64,000 nt of DNA from Parietaria judaica (GCA_954871525.1 OX940865.1:7812001-7876000), one strand, 5' to 3'. Positions 1-12,416 are shown, counted from the stretch's first letter. The notes: generated by a model not told the origin, from the sequence alone. Numbers and translations are program-made.

Positions 1-19
1 CGAAGTTTGCAATATCCGA

Positions 20-1276
20 ATGGAAGAAGATGATTGGAGGACCCCAATCATTAACTACATCCTAACCGGGGCCAAACCTCGAGACAAGCAAAAAGCTAGG
101 AAACTAAGGATCCAAAGCGCTAGATTTTTCATGATCGGGGAAAAATTGTACAAACGTAGCTATACCGGACCCTACCTAAGGTGCCTAGGAAAGACCGAAG
201 CTCAAATAGTACTTCACGAAATCCATTCGGGAGAATGTGGCAACCATTCGGGAGGAAGATCTTTAGCAAACAAAGCAAAAATGCAAGGCTTTTTCTGGGC
301 CACTACGTTGGCGGACAGCGAAACCTATGCCAAAAGGTGCGACAAATGCCAGAGTCACTCCCCATCCATACATAGACCAGCAGAAGAACTCTCATCAGTC
401 TCGGTCCCGTACCCGTTCATGAAATGGTCTATGGACATAGTAGGACCTTTCCCCCTGGCCCCGGCTGGGAAGAGATTTCTACTCGTCGTGGCCGACTACT
501 TCTCAAAATGGGTGGAGGCAGAGTCGTACGCAAACATTAAAGATGTTGATGTAGAAAATTTCCTATGGAAGAACATCATCAGTAGATTCGGCCTCCCAAA
601 AGACATAATAGCTGACAATGGACCACAATTCATTTAAACGAGATTCCAAAACTTCTGCATAAACTGGAAAATATCCTTGAACACGTCCACTCCGAGATAT
701 CCTCAAGGCAATGGTCAAGCCGAAGTAGCTAACCGGGTAATAGTGGACGGAATCAAGAGACGCCTAGACACCAAAAAGAGACGATGGGCAGATGAGCTCA
801 TAGGAGTCCTTTGGTCCTACAGAACTACCCCGCGTAGGGCCACCAGGGAAATCCCTTTCTCAATGGTACACGGAACTGAGGCCGTGATACCAGCAGAGAT
901 AGAGACACCCAGCCTTCGAAGGGAATTCGCCCCTTTGGACGCAGAAATCAATGACGAAATGAGGGAAGACCAGCTCGACTACATCGACGAAAGACGAGAA
1001 CAAGCTTTGATAAGAATTGCCAACTACCAAAACTCGATAGCTAGGTATTATAATTCAAAGGTCAAACGTCGAAAATTCATAGTGGGAGAGTTGGTCCTCA
1101 GAAAAGTTTTCCAGAACACCGCCGAGCTGAAAGCGGGCAAGCTCGGGGCTAACTGGGAAGGACCTTACATCGTCACCGAAGTAGTAAAACCTGGAGTATA
1201 CCGGCTAGCCACTCCGGATGGAACAAGAGTCCTCCGCAGCTGGAATGCCATGCACTTAAGGAAATACTACGCCTAA
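20..1276 (+). pseudogene. Ty3/gypsy integrase region (Tat lineage), one in-frame stop
   Basis: This is the 3' end of a gag-pol polyprotein. In order it shows an HHCC zinc-binding module (His residues near LHEIHSGECGNH, Cys pair RCDKC), an integrase core with the first catalytic Asp in WSMDIVGPFP, the second in DNGPQF, the Glu in NGQAEVANR, and a C-terminal module ending in HLRKYYA. Two long ORFs (20-637 and 677-1276) lie in the same frame and are separated only by a TAA at 635-637, between the second Asp and the Glu. The copy therefore looks inactivated by one nonsense change rather than by general decay. The 5' end lies outside the window. The spelling of the core and the architecture downstream (tandem repeats, antisense ORF) fit the Tat lineage; that assignment is by eye. 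Confidence 0.85.
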
Positions 1277-1463
1277 CCCGACCTACCCGGTCTCCCCTGA
1301 ACTACGTAATGACTTGATCCCCAAATTTGGGGTACGTAGGCAGCCCATCCTAAACAATGGGCACAGTCTCAATCCAAACCCAAAACCGAAGAGGCCCGAG
1401 TACTACGAATTGCAAGACTCAATAGAGCCAACCTAAAAGGAAACATGTCCCGAAACACCCGTC

Positions 1464-1705
1464 AAGGCGACAAGCCTACCCGGGTAACAGACCCATCACC
1501 TAAGGTAACAAACCTACCCGGGTAACAAACCCATCACATAAGGCAACAAGCCTATACAGGTAACAAACCCACCACCTAAGGCAACAAGCCTACCCGGGTA
1601 ACCAACCCGTCGCATAAGGCAACAAGCCTATCCGGGTAACAAACCCACTACAATGGTTGATAAACCTGATCGGGTATCCAACCCGTCCCTTAAGGCGACA
1701 AGCCT
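1464..1705. repeat. 38-bp tandem array in retrotransposon 3' UTR
   Basis: Units beginning AAGGCAACAAGCCTACCCGG start at 1464, 1502, 1540, 1578, 1616, 1654 (degenerate) and 1692, an exact 38-bp period. The array sits just after the integrase stop, where Tat/Retand-type elements are known to carry amplified tandem repeats. Confidence 0.85.
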
Positions 1706-2165
1706 AATCCTCTTGGAAAACACGTAATTATATATATGTCTGGCATTTACAAATGTGTTTTTCAGAAAACACAACCTGCGGGATATTACGGCAGACGGGC
1801 AAGAAAGACTCGACGAGAAGTATCAAAGGAGCACAACACCAAAAGGTACCCGTACTTTTCCTACACTTAGCAAATTTCAAACTTTCGACTTTTTTATTAT
1901 TTATCCGAGTATACGATAGGACACTCGGAACCCCAAATAGGAAAATTAATATAGAAAAGTGCGATTAGGAAAATAACTTAGAAACGCAGACGAGTAGAGT
2001 ATGGCAAGAAATTACGAGCATAATATAAAACAAAAATAGCAAAGGCCCTAACCACGGGCATATCCAAACCTTACAAAAAAGGGTTGAAGTCGCCATAGAC
2101 TTGCCCATAGAAATTGTTTTGGCCTTAGGCCTTATTAACTAAAAGCAAAAAAAATGGGGGACACT

Positions 2166-3143
2166 CTATGCATCGACCCCGGGTACCTCCACAACCTCTC
2201 GGTCCTCCTTCTCCTTCTCTTCTTCTTCTCCTTCACCGGCTTGGCCTCCATGCTCGGTCGGCTCCTCGAGGGCGGTCTCCTCGGTGATGACGGGCTCGTT
2301 CAGGGTCGGCTCTTCGAGGACGATCTCCTCGGTGTCAGCAATGACGGGCAAGATGGGCTCCTCAACGACGGGCTCCCCGGCCACATGATCTTCAACAACG
2401 GGCTCGATGGCGGGATCTTCGGAGGCGGAATCCTTGGCGGATGATTGCTCAGACCGAAGGCTCAGATCTACAAGAGGAACATCAGTCAGCTCGGCATCTG
2501 GAGACAAAGCCAGAGACCCTATCAGCGGTGCCGGAACCGCATCCAAGAGAGCTTGGTAGCGAGCAGCGTTGCCTTCTAGGACCTCCTTCTCGGCCTCAAA
2601 ATCTTGGACGTTGCCGTCAATGATTTCTTTGATCAGCTCGAGGCAACCTTCGGCTTGATCCAAGCAACTATTGTCGGCGGCCGTACCTTTGTACCACGCG
2701 ATTAGCGCGTCCTTTTCCTCCACCTTTCGGCGATATCGGGCACGTGTGCAGAAGCTCGTGTGGAGAAGCTTGATCCAAGCGAGGCCGCTTTTGATCAACA
2801 GCCTTCTTCGGTCGAGGTTTACTCCTCGGTAGGTGTCGGTAACGGCTTGCACGGTCGCGGCCCGGCCCAAGAGAGAGAATGTGAGTGAAGAGGGAAGGCA
2901 GATTATGATGTGAAGTATGGTTTTGGAGAGGAGTTTACATGGCGAAAAGCCGAGCAAGTTGTCGGCGAAAGAGAAGGCCGGCAACGAGGGTATTTGCGGA
3001 AAACGGTGGGCGAGAAAGTGCGAGAGGAAGAGAGAAATGGGGAGAGGCGAGAAGAGGAAGATGGCGATTGAGTGGAAGTGTGTTGGATGTAGAAGCATCA
3101 CTCTCATGGATTCTCTGAATATTATCTCAGCTCTTCTTGCCAT
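2166..3143 (-). CDS. Antisense ORF (aORF-like) downstream of Tat pol
   Basis: A 325-codon open frame runs opposite to the integrase, between the pol end and the presumed 3' LTR. The first ~90 residues are hydrophobic and Pro/Leu-rich. The middle (about residues 95-210) looks helical and charged and could form a coiled coil. The last ~110 residues are acidic low-complexity sequence rich in EEP/VEEP repeats. I recognise no enzymatic motif. Some Tat-lineage elements (Retand and relatives) are reported to carry an extra antisense ORF at this location, which is the best explanation. The true start could be one of several Met residues, including one just after the hydrophobic part. Alternatives are a captured host gene fragment or a chance open frame; length and composition argue against chance. 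Confidence 0.55.
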   Translation of the reverse strand: MARRAEIIFRESMRVMLLHPTHFHSIAIFLFSPLPISLFLSHFLAHRFPQIPSLPAFSFADNLLGFSPCKLLSKTILHIIICLPSSLTFSLLGRAATVQAVTDTYRGVNLDRRRLLIKSGLAWIKLLHTSFCTRARYRRKVEEKDALIAWYKGTAADNSCLDQAEGCLELIKEIIDGNVQDFEAEKEVLEGNAARYQALLDAVPAPLIGSLALSPDAELTDVPLVDLSLRSEQSSAKDSASEDPAIEPVVEDHVAGEPVVEEPILPVIADTEEIVLEEPTLNEPVITEETALEEPTEHGGQAGEGEEEEKEKEDREVVEVPGVDA

Positions 3144-3593
3144 TTTTTTGTTGGAGAGAAATGAGAGATTTGAAGGGTTAATATTAGGGTTTTGTGTTTG
3201 CTTAAGCTCTAATACATGATGATTAGAGAAGTTTGTCTAAGAGTGGTCATATCATATCATGGTTCATCAAAAGTTGCATGGCTGTCAAATAGAGTAATTG
3301 CCGGTAATACCCCCGAACTTTACGTGTCGGCGTGGTTTGTCACTGAATTTTTATCTTTGGTAGCCATACCTATTAAATACTTTTAAACAGAAAAGCACAT
3401 TACTCTTACATGTTAAAAATGACGAAAAAAAAAAATATTAATCACCCGTTGGTGACAAGCAAGTGTGAGTTGTTGATGTACAAATTCGTCATTATTTAAT
3501 ATGACATAAAGTGCTAAGGTTGTGAATTAATTAAATTTACAAACCATGATAAAAAGCTTTAAAGAAATAAACTGGTATTCGTAAAAGCCCATT

Positions 3594-4272
3594 TGAGAAG
3601 CCCAATGAGATTCTCAATCAGACCAAGAACCTACGGATACAGGCTACTCGGCCCAATGAGTTCTAAAGCCCAAATCCATTCGACATCAGTCCAGAAAGAC
3701 GAGGGTAGAGACGTCATATACTCTACCCGGCATCCCATTTCAAACTCAGACGGAAGACCAGGAGCACGGAGTCAAGCCTCCAACGGACATAAATTCAAAC
3801 ACGACGACGAGAACGAAGTCATGGGACACGTGTAGCCAGATCATCCATTCAACCCGGTCAGCACGGAGTGAAGACCCCTCGATTCCTGGAAGTCCAACGG
3901 GAAGAATTGAAGCCTATAAGTGCCAAGCTCAAGCTCAGATCAAGAGACGCATACCTACAACCTTGAGAGAATACTCCGAAGAAATCCTACCCGGCATTCT
4001 TGTTCACTTAAAGATCTTATTGTGTTCTTTCTTCTCTCTTCTTTTCTTTTCTATTCTCAGACGAGATCTAGCTGCCTGTAGCTATCCGTCTATGTTCACT
4101 GTCGCAATAAACTAACAGAGGAAGTAGTCAACTACCGCTTTGGGACGAACCTCTATAAAAAATCCCTCGTCTCATTTATATCGATTATATACATATATAT
4201 ATATATCGTGAGTGAATCGTGAGCTTGCAACGCGAGAGATCGAATTCCACCAAATTGTTTCGTCCAAAATTA
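3594..4272 (+). repeat. Probable 3' LTR of the Tat element (boundaries uncertain)
   Basis: The stretch carries a TATA-like CCTATAAG near 3912, a pyrimidine-rich tract near 4030-4060 and a CA end near 4272. No second LTR or TSD lies inside the window, so the edges are guesses. The DNA at 3296-3430 just before it resembles one end of a MITE of the 'gggtaat..' type, also found in an MSH7 intron. Confidence 0.35.
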
Positions 4273-4289
4273 TCATACGCTCACAAGTC

Positions 4290-4969
4290 ACACTTGACTG
4301 ATTGAGGTGGGAAACCACGTCAACATGAGTCGCAGCTACTTAACCGTTTCTCCAGCCAGCCATACTTTGACTTTCAGTCAACGCTCCATGACTTAACCAA
4401 GGCGTCATTATTGAGGAATCTCTATAAATACTCAAGAGAGTATCAGAGAGGAGGATCATCGATTCACAAAGAAGCAAACACCAAGAAATCTTCAAAGAGA
4501 AACCAGAAAGAAGAGAGAAGCTTTCTTGAGAGACAGAAAGCTCCGGCGATCCCAACGGTGAAGACGACGACGAACGGCGGCGGGCGGTAACGAGGGAGAG
4601 AAACGGAGCGTTTTCTTGGGAATCCGATCGGAGTCTCGGCACCGCGTCGACTGGGTTCGTATCACCGGGAGGTTGGACGTTGGCGGTGTCTGGTTGATCG
4701 GAGTGGCTCAGGCGTACCGGTGTGAAAGTCTACACGGCGGAGGTGATTCTGTGGATTCGGGTAGCTCATCGGAGGGTGCAGCGAGCAGGTGTGTTTGGCT
4801 AGGATAGTCGGGAAGATTGTATCTAGGTTTGTATACGAATCTTTTGTAACCGATTATATTTGTGAAAATCAATAAAGTCGCGTTGGTCGGGTCCATCTAT
4901 CGTGTCGTGTTCCGCATTTGTGTTCTTTATATGTCTTGGTGCTCGGGTTGTTGGATGAAATCCCTAACA
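4290..4969 (+). repeat. Probable solo LTR of a retrotransposon
   Basis: A TATA box (TATAAATA at 4423-4430) is followed by a GA-rich leader. A polyadenylation-like AATAAA lies at 4871-4876, and the segment ends in CCCTAACA at 4969. This is LTR organisation with no adjacent coding region. I could not find a matching TSD, and the left edge is approximate. The short ORFs inside have no recognisable product. Confidence 0.4.
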
Positions 4970-7153
4970 ATTAATTTGTACGCAAGACAATACTTGTTAA
5001 TAACCAGATGAGATTAACAAACTAGATTACGAGAATATTGTAAAGTGAGTCGAGATATTAAGGAGCTATTAAGATTAAAATCTAACAAAAATCGTGAAAA
5101 TAATAAAATTATTAAAATATCATTTGCACACAAGTTAATTTTTTTTCATCAATATTTAATATAATTTGCGTACGTATAATTTACGTCATTCTAAAGAACA
5201 CGGGAGATTGCTGTCAAAATCTAAAATTAAAAGGGAAAACTGCACCAATATGTAAGATTCAGAGGGCATTTCAGCTAATAACTTGTTTCTGATTTGATAT
5301 TATTATTGTTCTGGTTTTTTGTCATTATTTTACTGTTTTATTTTAGGATGGTAATGCTTTATCTAATATTCTATAGAGAGAGAGAGCCTGTGTATAGGTT
5401 ATATTTTAAAGCTATGAATCATGAGGAGCGTGGAAATTATGTGACAAAAAGATTCAAAATTTGTGGCTCATGTCAATGCGGATTTTTCTGAAGCTAAAAT
5501 GATTTTCATTGCCTTTGTCTTTGTGATCATTTATTTATTAAAGTATTAAACTAGTTTTACACTTCTAAGAAATTGTGTGTTATGATTACTGTCATGTTAA
5601 TTATATTATTATACAATATAGATAGTTAGACCGTTTTAAGGTTAGTTGAGATTTGAGATTTGAGATGAAAGTAAGGATGTCATGATTTTCTTATTTTTTT
5701 TAATAGGGTGATATTATTAACTAAAGAGGGCATACATTTTGTGTCCCATGAAGTTTGAACCCGAGACCTGTTGCTGAGGTAACAAACTTGGTTACGCTTA
5801 CCTTGCATTTGATACAATGAATTAATTTAGAAGAAAAATTATATTTCAAAATTAAAAAAACAAAACACAAATATCAAATCAACCTAATGCATATAGGGAT
5901 AATAGGTGAATTTTTTTTTTTTTTTTGGTCTACGGGAAAATCCCATACACAGACAGGGTTCGAAATTTCGCGATTATCGCTCGATTTAATTGAGCGATTA
6001 TCGCTCGGAATGAAGTTCTCGATAAGTTTTCTCTCTTAATCGTAGTCGTTTTATACTTATCGAGATTTTTCAAACCGAAAACTTAGATACTTATCGCCTA
6101 AACTTATCAAGTGAAAATATTTCGAAAACTTAGGGGCTTTTTGTAAAAAAAATGAAGTGTTTTAATTACAACAAAAATACCATTAAATTTTCTGCAAAAA
6201 TAATCATGTTTGCACACCACGCCTCGTCACGTCCAACCGGTCGGACGGACGGCGTGTGTGGTGGTGAAATATTTGTGAACGTATTCTCCCATCCACAAAA
6301 TTGTGTGACCCAAGGGGCTCAAGGCCTTTATCCCAATTCTATAGTATATAAATCATTCCAAACTTTTGTAAATTAGTAATTTAGAATTCTTGGATGAGAG
6401 ATAAAGCCATGTGCAAAGCATAATTTCATTAACTTGTTAAACAAGTTTCAACGTTTATTTTATATTTTGTATGAGCCTTTTATTATGTTTATAAATTGTA
6501 ACATTAGTATATAATGTTATGTTTTGAGCGTAAATATATATGAAAATATTTTATAGGTTTTCTATCGATAAACAATTAATCCAGCAGTAAGTTTGATAAG
6601 TTTCGCTAACGATAAACAATAACTTTTATAGGTTTTTCATCAATAAATCTATCGAGAAATGATTAAACCGTCAAAAACAGGAAAGATTTATCGGCAAAAA
6701 CGGCATTTTAAACCTTTATCGTATGCAATTTTTTTTTTCTCAAATAAGTAAAAAAATTGCAGAGTACGAAGTCATCAAATTACACATAGAAATGGTTAAA
6801 AGAACGATCGTTATACACATACTAAGTAGTATATACATACATATGCTACAACTATATGACTACCATATGTACGATATATTGTGGTAGTTCCTATATGTTC
6901 ATCAGCCACGGTCAGTGGCGATCCACGGCAAACGGTGACTACAATATATTTATGTATATATAATCTATAAAGCTATTGTAATAACGGATATAAATGTAAT
7001 AACGAATAACTTATAAATATGTATTTATATTTCATTGAAAAAAAAAAAACTACGATAAAAGTTTATTTTCGCCCCCTCCCGAAGAATCCTGAATCCGCCG
7101 ATGGTCATAATCCATCTAAACCAAGATCCAACGTTCACTTATCTTATCAAGTA
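4970..7153. other. AT-rich intergenic region with dispersed CGATAATC-type repeat
   Basis: No gene is visible. About 5940-6740 holds short motifs resembling CGATAATCG and TTATCGGCAAAA, seen again at about 29190-29660, so this is probably an old dispersed repeat. A poly-T tract lies at 5911-5930. A tRNA-like B-box phrase occurs near 5752-5770. Confidence 0.5.
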
Positions 7154-10100
7154 TCAAGAAATTTCTTCCGGGAAGAGCTCATCCTTCATGAAAGGAACAA
7201 TCCACTGAATCTGAATGTAGGTTATGTCCCACAGATCATCACCTTCCTTGCGCCCCAAGATTTCTTTGTCCTTCATCTCAAAGATGATCCTCCTCAGCAA
7301 ATCCGGCACCAAATCCGGCAGCTTAGACCGCCCGTACTCCCCCAGATCCGCCTTCATGTACGTGTCCATCCGTCGCAGAACCCCGAGCCAGAACGTCCGG
7401 AACCCGGGGCTCCCCGAGATCTGGATCATATACCGCGAGAAAACCTCCGTCAGAAGCTCCATCGCAATCCGCAGCGTCCCCTCCATGCTCCGCGTCTCCC
7501 GCTCGGCCCCGTCGCGACGCGAATACTCCAGCATCTTCTCGTGAAGGTCGTCTACCATTGCAAAGATCACGAGGTTGAAGCAGTTCATCACGTTCCCGGG
7601 CGTCAGATCGAGCTCCTCCGCAAGTGCAAAGCACGTCCGGAGCGACGAGACAGCGTGGTTCCGAATCTCCTCTCGCCGGGCAAGGCTCATCTTCCGGAGA
7701 GCCTCACCAAGCTTAAGGAAGAGGTTGATCGAGAGGTTGAGTGAGAATCCGCCCGCCTCGATCGAAGAGTTGCTCGACGCGCTGAAACTGCTCGACGTAT
7801 CGGCACACTGCATCCGGTACCACTCGACCTGTTTCGTCACCGAGTTCGATAAGAGGTCGAGGATCTTTAAGTTCTTTTCGAGAGGGCTGTTCCGGAGCGA
7901 GACGAAGCTGAAGGCAGCATCGATGCAGTACGCGTAGTTCATCCATGACACGTGCGTCCCATCAGCGATGAGCGTAATAAGCGACTCAACGGCCCGCTCA
8001 TACGTCTCAGCGGACCGTCCGGTGATCGAAAGCAAATGCAGGACCGATTTCCAGCCGAGCTGGCTCTTCAGATTTGCAGGGAATTCGGTTAGGATCTTGT
8101 TCACCGAGCTTGTGATGAGGTCAGAGCAGGTTTCAAGAATCTCCTTGTCCAGCTTCCACATGAGGTTTATGGACTTGAATATGAGCTCTTCAGGGTATTT
8201 TTCGGGCTGCGGTGTGGCAAGGAGCTTGAGGCAGACTTTGAAGAGCCCGACGATCGCCTTTTCGGCAAACGGGACTGGAGAGAAGAGCGGGAATTGCGCG
8301 ACAGAGAGGAGGTGGTCGTGAAATGCAGGCCAGAATGTGTGGAATCTGTGGATGTTTGCGAGAGTTATGGCGATTATGAGGTCCCAGCAGAATCCGACAG
8401 TTTCTTCTTCTTCGACGGGGGTGCTGAATTTCTGGCCTTTTCCGGCAGCGGCGAAGATTAGGGACCGGCCGAGGTTCATCAGCGCGTCCTCCGGAAGTGT
8501 CGACGTGTTGTTGAATACAGTTCCTATACGGCACTGCTTGATGATCTTGAGATTCTGCTCGAATTCGCTGACCCCGAGCGAGAGCGACTCCTCGATGCCG
8601 TCCATCGAGAGGAAGTGCGCGAAGCGGCTGATCATTCCCGAGACACGGCGGGAGCCGGATCCAGCGGAGGCATCAGCATCGGCGGGCGAGGAGGCGTCAA
8701 ACTCGACGACGGACTGCGGAAGAAGCTTGAGACGCTTGAGCTTGAGCAGGCATTCCACGATGTTCTTCCAGCCGCCGCGGATTGAGTTGCCAAAGCTGTT
8801 AGCGAGCGTGAAGACAGCGAGCGTCGCGATCTTCGGCTTCAGGTCGTGGCTGAATGCGAAGAGCGTCTCGTCGGCCGATGCGTACGGGTTCAGCAGCGTG
8901 GTGAACCGGCAGAACGACGCAAGCAGCTCGTCAAGGCTTTCCTCCAGTCCGTACTGAGCGATCCGGGCGACGGAGAAGAGCCCTTCCACGCACTCGTGCA
9001 GCGTCTCCTCCTCCTCAGTGAGCTCAAAGATTGCGCAGAGCGACGCGACAGCCGGGCCGGCGATACTGGAGAACATATCCCGCCCGAGCCGCCGGTCGAA
9101 GCTGACGATCCCGTACGGTGGGACAGTTTTTGACCGATTTAGGAGCTCGATCCACCGGCTCGGGTTCATCTCCACCGTCTCCCCGGATTTCCCGAATATC
9201 GTTATTGCATTGTTTGAAATCGATTGAAAGAGCTCGGAAAGATACTCCTTCGGGAGATCTTTCCCGCCATTGATCGCCCTGTTATTCCTGATGAACTCTT
9301 CTTCGGTCATCTTCTTCTTCACCTGAGGATTATGCTTATCAGTATTGAGCATAATCAGCGAGTAACAGAGGATGAACACCGCGTCCTTGCTCGCGAAAAT
9401 CTCCTCAGCCTGTTGCTCATAAAACCGGTCCGAAAACGCCTCTAGAATCCGCTGAATCTTCTGCGATTCTCCAGGAAGCCGGAACGTATCCAGATAAGTC
9501 CTCAGCGCCATGTCGAGGACCATCCCAGAGAATTCAAATGCCGCCGTGAACTCGGCCAGAACCCGGAGGTTGAACTCGTCGGGGTCGCCAAGGTAGTCCC
9601 CGAGCAGGATCTTGTCGAGCCCGGGCGTGTGGCGGAAGAAGAAGGCGACACACTCGGGCTCGACTTGGTCTGAAGTAAGCCTCGAGTGCTTCAAGTACTC
9701 CAACCCTTTCTTCTCGTCGTGGTTAAAATGGTACGCCGCGATGAGAAGTTTCCTTTTTTGGGCTCGTCGGAGGCGCCAAAGCTCGACTTTCTTCCCGGGA
9801 CCGTCCCAGAAGGGATCGTCGTCGGAGAGCTCGACGGGGTAGGGCCCGGAGGGGGTGTCATCTCCGTCACGGTCAACGTTTTCGGCGATGGTGTGGACGA
9901 TGGTGACGAGGCCCTCAAAGGCCTGAGTCTTGAGCGAGGGGAGAGGCGTGGTGGTGGGGAAGGAGTGCTTGCAGATGAGCTTTCCGATGTCTTCAAAGAG
10001 GTTTCGGAAGAGCGTGTCGCAGTCGTAGTTGACGTAAAACTCGATGATGAACGTGGGCTGCCGGCAGAAGTTTATGATGGCTTCCACCGCCACTTCTTGC

Positions 10101-10181
10101 AGCTGAACTGTCGCGCCAGGCGCCGCCGCGATTCGCAGCAGAACGAACGTGAAGAAGGCCTCCATTTGCAGGCGAAGGAAC
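7154..10181 (-). CDS. GNL2: GNL2 exon 3 (HUS, Sec7 and HDS domains)
   Basis: The acceptor reads GTGCAG followed by GTTCCTTCG; the split Arg codon CG|G is completed here. The exon encodes the region from about residue 324 to the end. The Sec7 domain lies at about residues 460-655, followed by the long C-terminal helical HDS repeats ending FPEEIS. The frame is fully open over 3 kb, so the body of the gene has not decayed. The long plus-strand ORFs over this interval are shadows. Confidence 0.93.
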
Positions 10182-10492
10182 CTGCACAAGATTAGGTAAA
10201 AGTTGTTATAAACGAACGCAATTAGCATCAAAATTTGCAATTAGCTAAATTCGCAATTAGCTTTGTTTTTACATCAGAAATGCCTATTTTTCACTTTCTC
10301 CAAAATATCATTTTATTTTTCTGAATAGTCAGTAGTAATCCGATCCCGTCACGAAATTACTAATTACCTCGGACGGAAAAAGATACCGTGATAGCAAAAT
10401 GAGTGGCTCTAAAAAAGTTTTGAAATTTATAAGTCTATAGTTTTAATAAATTTGAGACGGGTCGAAAATGAGTTCGGAGGGAAAAAAAATAC

Positions 10493-10947
10493 CGGCGAAG
10501 AAAATGGTAGGTGGTCAAAACCGTGCTGCAAATGATGGAGAGAACGAGAGGGCTGCAGGAAGTGCCGTAGTGGATCAAGTGGTGGAAGAGGTCATCCTGC
10601 ACCATCCTCAGCAGCTTCGGGTGTCGGCTGACGCTGTCGCCCCCGAGCTCAACGGCGGTGTTGACCAAAACGAGCGTGAAGAGCTGGATGTCCTCGTCCA
10701 CGGCGGGGCCCTCCGCCTCCCCAGGCTCCGAAGCGTTGAGCAGCGAGCAGAGGAAGTGGAAGATGTCTCCTGCGCAGCGCGCCCCATACCCAAAGCCCAT
10801 GTCGCTGTCCTCCGCCTCTGCGGCGGAGCCCTCCTCCTCCGCCTCGAACTCTGGAAGCCGGGAAAACACAATCTGGATGACGTCGTGCATCGTGTGCCGT
10901 GCGCTCCGCTGGAGTAAGTCCCCCCGGCCCACAGACTGCTGCACGAT
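10493..10947 (-). CDS. GNL2: GNL2 exon 2
   Basis: It starts with ATC GTG CAG after a TTCCAG acceptor at 10948-10949 and ends CG|GTATTT at 10493. It encodes part of the N-terminal DCB-HUS region (IVQQSVGRGDLLQRS through TTYHFLRR). The introns on either side (10182-10492 and 10948-11378) contain nothing recognisable beyond splice signals. Confidence 0.9.
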
Positions 10948-11378
10948 CTGGAACCGAGCATAGTGTTACAAATTGAACACCGTAAAGCAACGAAAATAAA
11001 CGAAGATTGCACACAAAACGGACATTCCAACCCTCCGCTTCTACTAATGAGCTCCTAAAAATCCAATCATTTTAATGTAGCACCACAGAAACTCGCAAAG
11101 AGCCGAGCCAACTAAACAGATTCGGGTCACAAACTTTAACACATGCAAGAATGCAACGTCCGAAAAATGTGAATCAAGCGCGTTTCGTTTTATCTTTAAT
11201 TTATATCAAAACGGATTCAGGTACGATAACTTTGACACGTGCTACGTTCATCAAACGTGAATGATTCGCGCTTTGTTTTATCTTTAAATTATATTAAAAC
11301 GGGACTTATGTAAAGAAAAATATTACTTTACGAATTGAGATACGGTTCGAGCCACACGACATACGAAAACACGCCCAC

Positions 11379-11885
11379 CTGGAAGCACGTGCTGACGATG
11401 GTGCAGACGGAGTGATCGCTAAGGAGGACGGAGGCGGAGTGGTGCATCGTCTCCGAGAGGAGCTGCATGATCTTCATCATGACGGCGTCCTCAAAGAGCG
11501 GGTCGGTCTTCTCGAGGCGGCAGGCGGTGACGGCTGCCACGACCGACGTCACGGCCTCCTTGGCCCCCGGAGACTTGTGGTCGAACACCTCAAGCTTGAG
11601 GATCTCGAGAATGGCAGAAAGCGCGACGCTTGTGGCGGCGGCGGGGACGTCGTCGTTCTGCACGACCTCGAGGAAGGGCGAGAGGTAGACAGCGGGATCC
11701 ATGGCGCGCCATTCGCGCTGGGGGTTGAAGACGAGGCCGCGCAGGGACTTGAGGGAGCGGAGGAGGGCGGCGTCGGCGGAGGCGGAGTGGTCGTCGGGGG
11801 AGCGGCGGAGGACGGAGAGGACGGCGCCAACCTCGGTGTTGAGCACGCACGAGAGGCTCAGCTCTTTCCGCTTCGAGCTGGGGAG
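11379..11885 (-). CDS. GNL2: GNL2 exon 1, main part (after the insertion)
   Basis: Positions 11881-11885 (GGGAG on the plus strand) are the duplicated target site. From 11879 the frame reads SSKRKELSLSCVLNTEVGAV, the conserved N-terminal dimerisation/cyclophilin-binding (DCB) start of GNOM-like proteins. It continues to TCFQ and a CAG|GTGGGC donor at 11379. Confidence 0.9.
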
Positions 11886-12405
11886 TGATAAGAACCGGTT
11901 CTGAATTCACGTGGCAAAAGTACCAAATCTGCCCTAACAGTACAGAAACTCGCAAATCCCAGTGCAATATATCCAAAAACGCAGCCAAATAATATTAGTA
12001 ACGGGAATCCACTAATGTCGTGAATCCCCTAGGAACTTTATTGATAAAAACAAACCGTAACAATGGACCCTTCCTTCGAGAGCGAGGTCCGTAGCTCTCC
12101 GTGATGCAAGACGGCACAAGAGGCACAATTTTCCAATATTCTCACATGCCCCAAAACTGTCGACCTCTCCTCTCCTAAATACCCTAATTGGCTATGTTCC
12201 CTAGAACTCCAAAACATCCACTAAGACCTAAAGCCCACTATCTAAACTGTTGGATTAATATAATAATACCAATCAGCCCATTATTAAAAACGACAAGGAT
12301 AACAACCAAAAGCAAAACATAAAAAACAGCCCAAATCAATAAAAATAATAAACCTAATAAACTAATCCTAATATTATTTATTTACTAATAAATGCGATCC
12401 TATCA
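11886..12405 (-). repeat. 3' LTR of the gag-only element
   Basis: Identical by eye to 14546-15065 over 520 bp. It abuts GNL2 exon 1 in the same transcriptional direction, so an LTR promoter could read into GNL2; the LTR's own ATG (11988) is out of the GNL2 frame. Confidence 0.93.
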
Positions 12406-12416
12406 TTACTCCCCCC

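Noticed and set aside
2154..3219. Plus-strand ORFs inside the aORF interval
   Set aside because: They are shorter, overlap the longer antisense frame and lack any motif; treated as shadows.
5740..5800. Possible tRNA gene or SINE (GTTTGAACCCGAGACC phrase)
   Set aside because: Only a B-box-like phrase is present; no cloverleaf, A box or 3' tail could be built.
7019..10195. Long plus-strand ORFs over GNL2 (for example 7019-7744, 8337-8957, 9686-10195)
   Set aside because: They are reverse-strand shadows of the conserved GC-rich GNL2 exon 3 and show no family resemblance.
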